From assembly GCF_034702125.1 (NCBI RefSeq), contig NC_085872.1, positions 26,562,002 through 26,626,001 on the forward strand: a stretch of DNA of 64,000 nucleotides, in the 5' to 3' direction. The position numbers and the translations under genes were made by a program. Of the stretch, positions 23,453 to 35,446 are shown piece after piece (positions within the stretch are counted from its first letter, which is position 1; the number at the start of each line of letters is the position of its first letter). Source of the stretch: Engraulis encrasicolus (Eukaryota > Chordata > Actinopteri > Clupeiformes > Engraulidae). Under the pieces are notes generated by a model. That model saw nothing but the letters and a program-made list of their open reading frames with translations, was not told the DNA's origin and searched no databases.

Positions 23453-25008
23453 TCAGGCTTAAGCTGACCCCACATCAACCCGACAGTTGGGTGTCAGTTA
23501 GGGTTGAAGACGGTCAGTAAGAACTGGCGTGGTGTGTGTCTGTACTTTTGAGGGGGTTGGAGGATTACGATGCCCTTCGGTCTGCGTTGGGACTGTTTCA
23601 ATGAAATCCCTCCCGCACCACCCTGTGGGAGTGTCCACAGTGGTTGAAGTCGACTTGTTGTGGTGTTGGGCAAAAATATTGCGACTGATCAAGACCGAAA
23701 GGGACAGATGGACAACTGCCTAGTCGTAGTTGGGAGTTTGGTTAGGTCTTTCTGGTGTGAAAGAGCCTTTAAAAGCGCACTGTGTGGGATGATGGCCAGA
23801 GTAGGCATCGCAACTATGCTACTCATTGAAACTGTGCTGCCTATTGCAAAATTTGATGTTTTCATGAAAACTCACTGAATAATAAACAAATATTTACTAG
23901 TTTGACCATAATACAGTAAGTCTGGCAGCTAAAGATATATATTTCTGGAAATTCAAAATGGTAGACATGTTTAAGATCCACCTTTTCATGTAAGTGAAAA
24001 GTGCAATTTTCCCAGTCATACTGAATGAGAAGGGTCCAGCTGCAGTAAAACAGTTCCACCCCTAATGCAAGCACGCCCATGGGCGTTCCCGGCATTTGCC
24101 GTATTGGCCAATCGTGAAGGGATACTGCATGATGTCATTTTCGAGGCCATTTCCGGATGAAGGCTCCATGTTTTCAAAGATATCCCGTGCAAATTGTTAT
24201 CTTCCGGAGAAAAGTTTCACTGAACATTCCACTGACATAATATTCTCAACAATTTATGTAAGAAAGTGAGATAAATCACACGTTTTCTAATCCCAATATG
24301 TATTTTGCTTTGTCTTCCCGTACCTCGGACATTGTAGCCTACTGTTTAGAACTCGTGTCGCTATGCACAGATTTGTCATAACGTATCAGGTCGCCAAAAT
24401 GCTTTGATTTCAACACAACTTTGACACATTGATAGTAAATACTGTATATATTGCCTAAATATATGCTGTCAATGCGTTGGCATTACCTCACCTAGCTGTG
24501 TGTATCAAGGTCACTGTTAACACTGGGTAGGCTATATGATTAAACCACAGATTTATCCTTTCCAGGATATTAACACACCCCGAGAAATAATAATTAAAAA
24601 ACCCTTTTAGGCGAGGTTGTTCACTTGGTAAGACATGATATAGGCTACTTAGAAAAGTTGTACGATGTACATCAGCAACACATTCCCGACTTTTTTAAGT
24701 AGGCCTAATGAGTGTCACCTCACCACTTTATGTGGCCAGCTTGAAAAGAGCAGATATTAATGAAAAAATATGAAATAGTATTTGAAATAGCAATAGGCTA
24801 TTTGTTTGTTTTATTGGAGAAAACGATTTCTTCATTACCATAGGCCTACCATACTCCATGTCTGTCTATGATTTAGGAGTGACCACACCATTGAAGCTTA
24901 CCTCTTTATCCAGGAGAGGTTCCAGATTGGCCTGTCTTAATTCAAATGCCATCAGAAAACAGAGAAAAATTTTCCTACCATCATAACCAGTGTTTGTGCA
25001 TACATAAT

Positions 25009-25172
25009 CAGGGCCGCTGACAGCTTTGGCTTTGCCCAGGACAAAGTCATCTGAAAGGGCCCCCCACTCAATACATAGACTACATACAATGTAATGAGGA
25101 CCCATTCCTGGACCCCTCGTCTCACTGGGCCCAGGTCAACGTACCCCTTTGTCCCTCCTGTCAGCTTCCCTG
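25009..25172 (+). mobile_element. hAT-like MITE, family D
   Basis: Starts CAGGGCCGCTGACAGC and ends GTCAGCTTCCCTG. The shared core ACATACAATGTAATG is present. Flanking duplication is not preserved. It lies inside the 4.36-kb insertion. Confidence 0.78.
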
Positions 25173-25329
25173 CATGTAGGCCACATACATTGCTGAAAGA
25201 AGTGAACGAGACAGGAATGAAATGTGAATTTATTTCTGTTTACTTTTACACTATGAAGTGTGAACGGTCAACAAGAGGGTTAACACAAAGTTTGAAATTG
25301 TGTTTGACCAGTCTCCAATGTGCATTTAA

Positions 25330-26010
25330 CTAATAACTAAAAATAAGGCATTGGCATTAAATATAGACTGATACATACTATAAATACAGACACCCAAACA
25401 GTGTGCAATAAGAAGATTAACATACTGATGGACAATAAATACACAAACACAGTGGACACACACACACGGCAGGAGGAGTTCATACAGGTGGTGTGAAGAT
25501 GCTGTATACAAGGTGCAATGAGTAAAGTGTAAGTGGCATGGTGAAAGAAGTGTTCATGGAATATTCTCCCGTGTCCTTGGTTATTCATGTGGTTTTCTTC
25601 AGTGCGTTGAGGAGTCTGATGGCTTGTGGAAAGAAGTCGTTTCCCAGTGTGCTTTTGCAGCACCGCATGCTGGGCTAGCGCTTCCCTGATGGTAGTAGGG
25701 AGAACAGGTAGGGGTGATCTTAAGAGCTTTTCTGCTGTCCTCACCAACTCTCTGTACTGCCTTCTAGTCTTCAGCTTGACGGCTGCCATGCCAGACAGAG
25801 AGGCTGCTGGTCAGGATGCTCTCAATGACACCCCTGTAGAAGGTGGTGAGTGCCGTTGTGGGGAGGTCGGCTCTTCTCTCATCCTTCGCAGGAAGTGGAG
25901 TAGTGTCTGTGCCTTTTTGAGATGGTGGAGCCATGTGGTGCAGTTGGCAGAGGAGGAGCGGCACAGTGGTTGGTGCTGGGTTGATCAGGTTCAGATCCGA
26001 AGTTGCTGGT
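25330..26010 (-). pseudogene. Broken 3' end of a non-LTR retrotransposon (LINE)
   Basis: On the minus strand, 25790-25860 reads FYRGVIESILTSSLSVW, typical of the region just after the reverse-transcriptase core in fish LINEs of the L2/CR1/Rex type. It is followed by LVRTAEKLLRSPLPVLP in another frame and, in a third, by FFPQAIRLLN near the end of the ORF. The frame is interrupted by a stop shortly after SVWHGS and by frameshifts. The 5' part of the ORF, including the catalytic core, is missing, as is usual for 5'-truncated LINE copies. The rest down to about 25330 looks like 3' untranslated sequence. It cannot be active. Confidence 0.8.
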
Positions 26011-26267
26011 GTCATCAGCCCTCCCTCTGAAAACTGGCTCTGTGCCTGTCAAAAAAAGGCATGTTAATGTTATGAATGACAATTAAGACAAAAACAACCA
26101 ACCCCTATCTACCTACAGAAGAACATGACATGAGCACGTGCATATGCTTGTGCACATGCCCCCCCACACACTGCTACTGTCTTAAAGTTTGGTGCACGTG
26201 CATGCATGCATGCCTATTCTCCCCCCTTTGCCTCAGGTCAAGTGTGCATTTTAGAGGTTGTCCTCAC

Positions 26268-26436
26268 CTGCACATGTGTGAAGAGCAGGAAGATTGGAGG
26301 TTGGGGATGAAGAGGCAGGGCAGGAGGTTCTCCTTGTGAGCGGCCCTGGTCCTGATGCTGATTGTCCATAACCACGCTGTGGCTCATCAAACCCATTACC
26401 GGCATATCAATGCTGAACAGGAACGACTGCTTCCAT
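26268..26436 (-). other. Exon-like segment, duplicate 1 (169 nt)
   Basis: On the minus strand an acceptor-like CGTGCAG precedes it and CAG|GTGAGG follows. The reading frame runs through GLMSHSVVMDNQH and LPLHPQPPIF and ends FTHVQ in phase 0. A homologous segment with the same signals lies 0.7 kb away at 27041-27161. Their lengths differ by 48 nt, a multiple of three. The protein is not recognised. Confidence 0.35.
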
Positions 26437-26446
26437 CTGCACGCAT

Positions 26447-26484
26447 GCACACACACAAACACACACACACACACACACACACAC
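26447..26484. repeat. (CA)n microsatellite
   Basis: Short CA run beside the exon-like segment; it supplies the CVCVCV start of an artefactual frame. Confidence 0.95.
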
Positions 26485-26720
26485 GAGAGGGATACATAGA
26501 ATACACTACATAAAAATCACACCCATCATTTTAATGCAGAACACCAGGCTGAAGAGATACACAGCTTCTGGCCTGTGCAGGGATCACTACAGTGCCAGTG
26601 TTTTGTATTATCCTCTATCCACATTTGTTTTCAATAAATAAACACAGCACAGAAAGGAATTACTGTATGAAATACTTATTGGTCTAGTGCAGAACAAAAC
26701 AGATTCAGTGTTTTACTCAC

Positions 26721-26815
26721 CACTGTGTGCAAGTTTCTGTGTTCAGCTCAGGTGGAAGCCTCCATCACAACATGTTGATACTGACATTAACCATCCTTCA
26801 GAAAACTGCCTCTGC
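26721..26815 (-). other. Exon-like segment in the duplicated block (95 nt)
   Basis: Minus strand: TTTCTGACAG before it and GTGAGT after it. It matches the sequence just after the acceptor-like TTTTGACAG at 26045 (GCACAGAGCCAGTTTTC against GCAGAGGCAGTTTTC). Its frame is closed early by TGA when entered in phase 0, so if it was ever coding it is now broken. Confidence 0.25.
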
Positions 26816-27040
26816 CTGTCAGAAATAGCAAAATAATGTTAACACAACAAGGTAGTATCTTAAAAATATCCTTAACCAAAGACAGACAGACACACACTGC
26901 CACTGTCTTGGTTCTAGGACACACACACGCCCTTTAAGGGTCACATCACATGTAATGGCCGGGTTCTCACTCACTCACTCACTCCTTTTCTCATACTTTT
27001 GCCTCAGACAATGCAGTGAGTTTTTAAAAATTGGCCTTAC

Positions 27041-27161
27041 CTGCACATGTGTGAAGGACAGGAAGGGAGGTTGAGGATGGAGCTGCCAGTCAGGAGGTCC
27101 AGAACTGTCCTGGTCCATCACCATCATGTGGATCATCAACCCCAACCCCAACTTCTTATAT
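27041..27161 (-). other. Exon-like segment, duplicate 2 (121 nt)
   Basis: Minus strand: CACGCAG before it and CAG|GTAAGG after it. It reads KKLGLGLMIHMMVMDQDS and LHPQPPFLSFTHVQ. This is similar to the segment at 26268-26436, and the similarity continues into the flanking intron-like sequence, so a block of about 400 bp was duplicated (about 26010-26455 and 26780-27175). Function unknown. Confidence 0.35.
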
Positions 27162-27298
27162 CTGCGTGAACACATTCACGAACACACACACACACACACA
27201 ATAGGCGAGATACAGGTTATATGGCACATTAGGAGGCATGGGCATTGTTGCACTCTAGATGTTTAGAAATAAGTAGGTGCGTGGACCCAAAAAGTAGA

Positions 27299-27463
27299 GT
27301 TCAATGTGGGAGTACACTAAATAAGACACTGAGGTCAAGTCACTGCTCTGGCAGCAACCTGAAACATCTGCTCTACTCTGCTCTGAGAAAAATAAAACAA
27401 AAAATCTGCTTGTGCTTGACCTTAGTGTCTTATTTAGTGTGTGAACCTGCTCCCACATTGAAC
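27299..27463. repeat. Imperfect hairpin
   Basis: Arms 27299-27339 and 27415-27463 share GTTCAATGTGGGAG and CACTAAATAAGACACT as reverse complements; the right arm has a small extra insert. The loop is about 75 bp. It could be a small fold-back element. Confidence 0.7.
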
Positions 27464-28497
27464 TATATGGCACATTTAAAATCAGACCCAAAGACAAGTC
27501 AAGTCAATGCAACGGACATGAACCGACCATTACATTAAAATAACAGACTAAACAGTCTTTGGATGATTGAAGAGGCAGGAGAGATGACGAGGGGCCTCGA
27601 TCCAGTAGCATTTATTTACTTCCCAATCTGCTCGTTAGCACCTGTTAACTTCATAACGATCGCGGACATTAATGGCGCTAATGTACATACTTTGAGCGAA
27701 AATTACAACGAAAATATCAACACAAACGTAACAGAATATCTTCCCATCAAAGATCAATAAAGTAGCAGAGAAATTAAAGTACAGAAACATCATTAAATAC
27801 TTCATGACACGGAGGAAAAAAACACAGCTTACCCCTTGCCAATCTTCCTGAAGTAAGGAAGAGTTCCGGGTGCCACACCAATTAACGCCCCATCAGAAAC
27901 AATAGGTAACGATAAACCCATCCCAAGTGGTATCTACATTAGCCCATATATTTTGAGAAGTTCACTAAGAGAAAATATAAAGGTTTATTTTTAGCACTAC
28001 TACATCAAGTCGGTTTTATTTACAATTTCTTTACATGCACTGGTCAAGAATTGAAATTACGTTTAACACCATGAACAAATATGACACCTCCGACTTTCTG
28101 TTCGCACTCCGACTAAGTCAACTCGTAAAGTAACCGTTATGTATATTCATGCATTTTATTCGAAATCTTACCGACAGTTGAGTGATCGCTGCAGCGAAAT
28201 CCATCCAGCGAAATCCATCCAGTCGTTTTAATAAATCCCGCGCGGCGCTTACAAGTGTTGTCATTCGGCAGCATACTGACTTCAGAAACTTGAACAGCCA
28301 AAGGGGCGTTACTGTGAGGGCGGTCTAGTAAGGAGGAATGGGCGTAGCGGTATTAGCTGGACAAGACGCAGCTGGACCATATTGTACTGAATACTTACTT
28401 GATGGTGGTAGTAAGTAGTATTAGTGAAAAGGGTAACATTTGTGAATGGGCAGCTAGAATTCTGGAAAGAAACTGCTAAATATTAGTGCACTTTTAA

Positions 28498-29481
28498 GGA
28501 AAAACAAGGTGAACCCCTTCAACCTGGAAAAGAGACTTTAGAACCTTCACTATGTCTCGTTTTGTTATAGAAGGAATGAAGCATTGACATTCTCTCAGCT
28601 ACAGGAAGCTGGCTAAAGAAGACAACAAGAAAATATAGCACGTGTCCTCTTTGGTTGGTAGAGCATCAGGCGCATCATGATATCTGGACTATATCAATCA
28701 TTTCTAGTGTGGTGACATATCACTAATCCTCTGTGCAAACAGTCTTGGAGAGCCACTGCAACACACTAATCCATAGACCTCCAGGATTGGCACAGGAGGC
28801 CAGCTAGTATATCAATTGGGTGGAACAGGCTGTGAGCCACTCCCCAAGAGTAATGTGGCTAAATTTCAAGACCATCTCTGCACATTCAGGCAAGGTAGGT
28901 TTTGCCATCAGTCACGTCTCCCCAATATTTTATACCACTTTAATGCAATAATGAAGCATCAAATCTGACACTAATGGATTGTGGGATATCCAAATTAGTT
29001 GACAACACCGTTAGGCAAGGCTTTAACAAATCGGAGTTGATTTTTGGCTGTGCTAGACACCTGCTGTGAGCTGCAGTTTTCAAATGAAATCTTGCCAACT
29101 AACTGTTTGTGTACACTTGCTTCACAGCCCTCATACCATGTCTTTGAAGAACAGTTTGGGGTCCTCCCAGTCTTTACTGAGTTATGGTGTCTGTTGATAT
29201 TTTGGGTCTTAATCTTCCTGATCCCTTTGGTACATTATCCTCCACAGATGCTGTGAGACCATGCCAAGGTACTACTTACTGTAATATCCTTCCTGGTTGT
29301 TATTTCCTGTATCCATAATCCTCAGTATGTTCTGGTGACAACCTAGAAAACCAAAGAGAAAACAAAAAAAAATCAAGAGAAAAGAAACAAAAACACTGTA
29401 TGCCCTAACCATTGCTAAGGAGTCATTGTTCCAAGCACTTGAATATCAGCAGCCTTCATCCAGCACTGAAAATGACTTAAC
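28498..29481. other. Stretch without recognisable gene
   Basis: Unique-looking sequence. The 70-codon frame at 29044-29256 has a hydrophobic tail (LLIFWVLIFLIPLV) but no other support. Confidence 0.4.
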
Positions 29482-29743
29482 CAGGGCCGTAACCAGACAT
29501 TTTCAAATACAGAGGTCAAATACTGCGTGCTGTACTGCCTACTGTACATTTCGAATGCTTCAAACACTTCAGTCAAACTCTTACATTTGTTTTCATTAAT
29601 CACTGCCTTGAGGATAAATGGGGGTTGCGTATGCAGACTGAATTTATCATTATTGATCATATTTCGATTTTCATCATAGATAAATACATTACTGAAAAAA
29701 ATACAGAGGACATGACCTCTGTGTCCTCAATGGAGTTACGGCC
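29482..29743 (+). repeat. Interspersed DNA-element repeat, family A
   Basis: Starts CAGGGCCGTAACCAGAC and ends GAGTTACGGCC. Same orientation as 14312-14583 and highly similar throughout. Confidence 0.75.
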
Positions 29744-29887
29744 ACTTGTTGAGGCTCGGTTGCAACCAACCAACCTGAGGCTCACAAGGACTGAGCATTA
29801 TATGAAATGAAACACAACACACTAGGGTTCATAATGATTGCTGATTAAACTCTGTGCAAAACACTTATAATACGTTTGTTGCCAAAA

Positions 29888-29998
29888 TTGTAAAGACTAC
29901 ATCTTAATCTGTTATTTAAAACCCTCAGTCATATCATAGCAATATTGTTAAGATGTACAGAAGTTTAGTTTTTTCAGCGAAGAGTATTGTTGGCCCAT
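29888..29998. repeat. Interspersed repeat, family I, partial copy
   Basis: Shares ATCTTAATCTGTTA, TCATATCATAGCAATATTGTTA and TTTTCAGCGAAGA with 47982-48130 and, less closely, 7366-7495. Confidence 0.55.
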
Positions 29999-32616
29999 CT
30001 GAAAAAAATACTCCCCCCCCCCAAAATAAAATTACCCCAAAAATACAAGCACAACTAAACCCTGTCTGATTGACCATACCAAAGTTTTAAAGCAGTAAGA
30101 AGTACCTGCAACAGCTTAGAGTCTTTACACACATAAGGCATCTTTTATACACATCCTTTAACAGGTTCTCATGATCTGATTATGTATCCCTGAGCCAACA
30201 CTAAGCACCTGCATTCCCACAAGTACACATGATTTAATGAAAACCGTCTTCTCATTTCGTCGCAACAGAATATTGGAAAAGACTAAAAGTGATGTCTGTG
30301 GACTTGTGCGTCATCAAATTAAAGAATATGAACAAAATCATAACTGAAACACCCTTGAGGGAAAAAATGGGCTATTCAAAGTGATCCGGGGGACATGGTT
30401 CATCATTATTCCCTGTGGGCTGTGCTGAGAGGAATAAGACTGAATGTTTGATAGAATCCTGTGACTTCAAAGACAGAAGCTAGTTTAATACAAAGGCCAT
30501 TTGAAGTTCTTCCATCACTAATACAACCCATTTCGGTACTTTTACTTGACACCATGCTCTTTCAATATTTTATCAACAGGGATAATATGAAACTAATTCA
30601 CAATAGAGACAACTTTTTGGACAGGAAACAGATTCTCTCCCTGTAGAGAAATGGGGGACCTCTATCCCCTGTGCACATCTGTGTGTGTTGCTGGTTGGTA
30701 AAGGGTCATGTAAAATTCATTAATAGACATCATTTGTTTTCATGTTGCTGTTCTTCTTCATGTGGTATTGATGGCGAGCATATTTCTCTCCTCGCCCACC
30801 ACTCTGAGAGAAATAGCACCTATAACAGAAAACTGACAGTGATTTGCAAGCAGCACGTTTGCCGTATTGAATTGGAGGAAAAAAGTGTCACGACACCTTC
30901 CCTCTAAAAAAAGATGGCTCCCGATATTGCATTTCATTTCAATATTTTTTCATATTTATGTGCATCCATCACCAAATTGTATGACCACACTTTAGAGTGC
31001 CCCTGAAAACACAGAATTTATTGCATATTAGGTGTAAGGCTGCTTCAGCCAAGGACTTGGAAAAGATTTGCTTTAGCACAATTTGTAGGCTGTTTGGTGT
31101 GCAGCCGTTAGGCTTGAGATTCAGGTCCTCACTCAATCTGCGCTCTCTTGTCTCTCTGCCCCCTGTGATAGCAAACACATTCATGACAGCTCCAAATGCC
31201 ACAGCCTTCATCACAGTTAAGAGGGAGCCTGTTGAGATGGAGGGAAAAAATATTATTCCTGCCTTTAAACATCAGCTTGCTCAGACCTTTTTTTTGCTTT
31301 TTTTTTACAGCAGTGGTATGCCAGGGCAGTCTGTGTTGTCACTTACTTAGCATGTAAAATGTTGCATGCATCACATGTTTATCATGAATAATCCACACAG
31401 CACACATGTTGCGAGCAGATGTTGAGGCAGAGAGCACTGCAGAGCTTTTGTTAATCAGTAAGCCCTGTGTCTACGGGCGACTGCATAGCCATGATGAATG
31501 CGGCACTGTAGCACTTGTAGCCTCTCTCTCTCTCTCTCTCTCTCACGTAAACACAGGTAAAGACGACCTTTAACACGCCATCGGCAGCAGACTTATGCTG
31601 TAGCAGTACAAACACAAAGTACTGCCTGAGGTTGCTGTGTACGTGTATGTGAAGCTGAACGCCTGTGTACGTGTAGCCTATATGAACGCATGTGTATGGG
31701 TACGTGTGTTATATGTATGCACCTACTGACATGGTATGGCATTGGTATTCTGTATGCTGCTGAACGTAGTGTAGTCATGGGTAGCTGAGAAGATCATTCT
31801 GCACACACGCTCACATGCACGCCTGCTTTTCCATTCTCATCTCCATAAATTTAATTTGGGAGACACAAAGCCACAGTCTGAAATGAAAATAATGTAAATA
31901 AAATGTCAATAGGTTTGCTGGTTGCAAAATAAAGGCTCTCTGTTAGAGCCTATATCGCATTCCTAGGCATGAAATACAGAACAGAGCTATACAGTACATA
32001 TGACAAGAACTGTGTGTGAAATTCTCACTACAGCATGTTATGCTATCTCTGTGGCATGTGACTTTTACATCCGGTTTCTCTAATTTATAATCTAATTAGA
32101 TTACGAGTCCGAGCATCATTACTTTAAGTGTAATACCAAAGAGAGTTAAACTGCGCTTTAATGCGGTTGCTAAGCAAAATGTTGTCTGTTCCACTGCAAG
32201 CCCCGTGCCTGGTAATTAGTTCCACTGGCAATTTAGCTGGTCCATAGTGCCGCGAATTAATGCAACACTACAAGAGGATACACAGAGAATCTGCAGGAAT
32301 TTCCAATTATCAGTAACAGCTTGAACTTTGGGGCAGAACAACCTAAAAAGTGAGCTTCTTTTCCCTTCACTTTCTTTTGGAAAGAGTTGAGTTCAACATT
32401 GTCTGCTGTCTGTGAATAATGCAGTTGGATCGTAAAAATAGAAATCCATATTTATACGTATTGTCGTGAATAAAACAGGACCACTCATTTTGTGTTTCAA
32501 CAAAAAAAAAAAATCGCGATTTATTATCCATTTTGCCTGGATGAACACTTGTTACTCTGGTCTGGTTCTTATCTAAATTGGGCCATTACCAAGAGGCCAT
32601 CCTCATCATACATAGC
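29999..32616. other. Long unique-looking stretch; possible conserved non-coding part
   Basis: Holds a short TC run (31519-31545) and an open frame on each strand at 30969-31350 that overlap and show no domain. From about 32060 to 32260 the sequence is complex and rich in TAATTA, ATTAGATTA and similar homeodomain-type words, and may be regulatory. No gene can be supported. Confidence 0.35.
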
Positions 32617-32661
32617 TAGGGATGCACCGATACTACCAGTATTGGTATCGGTGCATCCCTA
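32617..32661. repeat. 45-bp palindrome, remnant or minimal MITE
   Basis: TAGGGATGCACCGATAC is followed after about 11 bp by its exact complement. These ends resemble those of common fish hAT-type elements, here with almost no interior. No target duplication was found. Confidence 0.7.
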
Positions 32662-33421
32662 TATAGCCTATAGCTACTTCCCTCCTGCTCTCAGACCCCG
32701 TTTACACTTATATTGATATTCTAAATGCATCCATTTGGGCCGCATGTTTACACATACAGTAAATTGAGTTTTAGCACCCCAAAAAGGGATTCCGGTTTTA
32801 ACAAGAGATTTCTGTAACGCTCTTTAAATTCACATGGATTGTTAAGTGAGTGTTTTAAATTAGTGTTTAAAGGCGCAATGTGCGGTACAGGGCCCTGATT
32901 TTTATTCATACTCCACACGCCCGACCATGTGGTGGCAGCACGCGGTAGGTTGTATTGTCCATCATGCCGAGAAAACGCACACTACACACCATTGCCCCGC
33001 CTGTAAGACCAGCGGAGAAAAACATATCATATTTTAAACATATCATGCTTCAGTAACTGACTGCTCACCTCTGACTCTGGTCCTCATGAGCTCCCGGTTG
33101 CCATATGCTCAAACGAGCCAGTCAGCTGTCAATCAATGACCTGCTCCAACTGTGCGCTGCACCTGGGCTCTCAATTGGCTCATTTCCCTGGTCTCTCTAT
33201 TGGTCCTGTTTTGTCATCTTTGTGTTAGTGGGGATATTTTATATTTTTTAGTGTGTCTGGAGGTGCTTTATGAACAAAGAGGGACCTACTGTCATGTATT
33301 GGCCTTTTACAGGTGGCTCCTGATGCTTTCAAACACTTGTTGATACCTTTGAACATTCAACACACCTCTCAATCTGACCACCACAGCCTTCTGTCAGTTT
33401 TCTGCCCCACACCGACCATCC
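32662..33421. other. Stretch without recognisable gene; possible decayed repeat
   Basis: The part from about 32697 (CCGTTTACACTTA, GCATCCATTTGGGC) resembles loosely the one near 47430-47640, where GTTTACAC-type words and GCATCC recur, and may be an old shared element. No gene is supported. Confidence 0.35.
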
Positions 33422-33583
33422 TATACATGGGTTCCAAATTTTGTTTATAACCTGACTGCGCAAAACTATCTGCGCACAACTCAACCTCTGATTGTTGCAA
33501 AGTGCTGTCGGTTGTGAAACCCCGCCTTGTCAGCAGTGCTGCGTGTATATTTGTCTGTGTACAAACAGCTGGAACCAATGCAT
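33422..33583. repeat. Short inverted-end repeat, family F
   Basis: Starts TATACATGGGTTCC. Contains CTGACTGCGCAAAACTA and TGCGCACAACTCAACC as in 10177-10340. The right end GGAACCAATGCATA is a degraded inverse of the left. Confidence 0.6.
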
Positions 33584-35302
33584 AGCGTTATTTAGGGAGC
33601 ATGCCAAAGCATTACCAGCGACATAATAGTATTGTCTTCTAAACGGTGTCACCGACATTACAGCATGCGAGTAAGTGGATAAAACTGCCAGCCGAGAAGA
33701 CAACAGTTTCTTGTCATACACTGTGCCGGGCTCCAATGGCACTTTCAATGATAAACACCTAGCAGCCTAGCATTTTGGAATCCCTGGCTGCGCGTACACT
33801 CAAAAGTTTACAAATATAAAAAATGTATGTATATTCATCTGCCTCACTTCAAAACGGAACTTGCCTGACGTCGCAGTGATGAACACAATGGGACATCCTG
33901 TATTGGATTGGGACTTTAATCATAGGAAGGACGAGTAATGGCCGTTTAATGTCTCACTCTGAAAATGTTGGACAAGAAATGTAGAAATTTTACCTCCTGT
34001 TCAAGAAGCGGTGGAGCCTGTAACAGATGCCTGGTAATCTGTTGGCTTTTTCTGAAGTCTTAATTCTACTTTTCAGCTTTGTTGTCTTTTTGTTGTCTCT
34101 TTTTCTGTGTCTGCCTGGGGACTGAAGTGTGCCTTTTGAAAAACCTTTCCAGTCCAGTCGTATTGGGCAATACAAACATATGGCAGTAGGCATGCAGTGA
34201 TGATATAACACCTCCTCCACTCTTTGCCCCATTTAAAATAGACCACAGTGGGGGAAAGGTGATGGAAGGTTATATGATAATAGAAATAGCCCTACATTAT
34301 GCTCAATTCCCATCACCGTATTGTGCAACCAACCTAATAACCGCCTTGTGATAAAACAATAACAGAAATTTATGAACGAGGCAGGCTAGTGTCTGTGCAA
34401 TAAGGCGTGGGGTTCTAACATAGTGTTGCTGCAGGCACAGAACAATATGACAGCACTCCAACCCATCACGCCACATTTATAAAACAGATTAGCAAAAAAT
34501 TGCCACCCATCGCCCCCTTCTAGGGGCCAGCCAGGCACGATTGGACCCTGGAAAGTATAACCATATGTCTGCCTGAGAGCCACCACCACCCCTCCCACCG
34601 CCCCTCTCCGTCCTCATCACCTCAGTGGCCACAAAGGGGATGGAAGCTAACCAGTGACAGACGAGGATAATTGGTGCAATTGGAGTGACGAGGCTCAGGC
34701 CAGTGTGGTGGCGGTAGGGGGTTAGGATGGATGGTTTCACACCTCCCACCCGGCTGCCTCTCCCAGCCCTGCTGCAGCCCCCGTAATGGGGAACTCAAGG
34801 AAAGAGCACATCGGGCTGGCTGGACTAAGATGGATGTGCAGCCCTAAGGAGCAATCCCATGCCGGTCCCATGCACCCTTTAAGGAAGTATACGACATCGA
34901 CTGACCTTTAGGTGAGAGCATATGGCTGTCAACGTGTTCGGCTCATCAGGGAAGTTTGCTCAAGTGATATACGCTTGAAAGCAGCTGAATCTGCATGGGC
35001 TTTGTTATGCCCTGACAAACTTTGTTATGTCTAGAAGACAAGTTACTTAAGTAAACAGCATCAGTCAGCTTGAAGCAACAAACAAAGCATCATTTATCTG
35101 CCTTACGGGTTCTTTCATCCATGTTGTTATAAACACAAAAGCGAAAAAAAATGCTCAAAGAAGGACTGCTAAGGCAAAGATGATGCACCAGTTTTGTTAA
35201 GAAGGATGCAGACACTACAGAGATGCACCACCCACCCACACACCCACTATACTCCCCTGCAGGCTGACTGTGATCTTTATTATTCGGTGGGATACCCAGC
35301 AC
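33584..35302. other. Stretch without recognisable gene or repeat
   Basis: Ordinary sequence; minus-strand frames of 70-86 codons at 33990-34749 show no domain. Confidence 0.4.
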
Positions 35303-35446
35303 CAGGGAAGCTGACAGGGGGGACAAAGAGGTCTGTTATCCTGGGCCCAGGGAGAGAGGGGGCCTAGAATTGCATTGCATGTATTGAGCAGGGGGCCCTT
35401 TCAGATGAATTTGTCCCAGGCCCAGCCAAAGCTGTCAGCGGCCCTG
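35303..35446 (-). mobile_element. hAT-like MITE, family D
   Basis: Starts CAGGGAAGCTGACAG and ends GTCAGCGGCCCTG. Flanks CCCAGCAC and CCTGGCAC match at 6 of 8 bases, consistent with an aged duplication. Confidence 0.8.

Larger units (their letters stand above)
24027..28384. mobile_element. 4.36-kb insertion with 8-bp target duplication
   Basis: Bounded by TACTGAAT (24019-24026 and 28385-28392) inside a family G MITE, whose intact copies show the target only once. Near the ends, GGTCCAGCTGC is inverted (about 24033 and 28368-28378), a short terminal repeat. An 8-bp duplication suggests hAT, P or a similar superfamily. It contains a family D MITE (25009), a dead LINE tail (about 25330-26010), duplicated exon-like segments (26268 and 27041) and a hairpin (27299-27463). 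No intact transposase was found. It may be a decayed autonomous element or one that captured host sequence. Confidence 0.75.
23774..28493 (-). mobile_element. Family G MITE split by a 4.36-kb insertion
   Basis: The left part (23774-24026) and right part (28385-28493) are together a diverged, inverted copy of the TTAA MITE at 6755. TTAA stands at 23770-23773 and 28494-28497. The two parts meet at TACTGAAT, which is present on both sides of the insertion. Confidence 0.8.
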
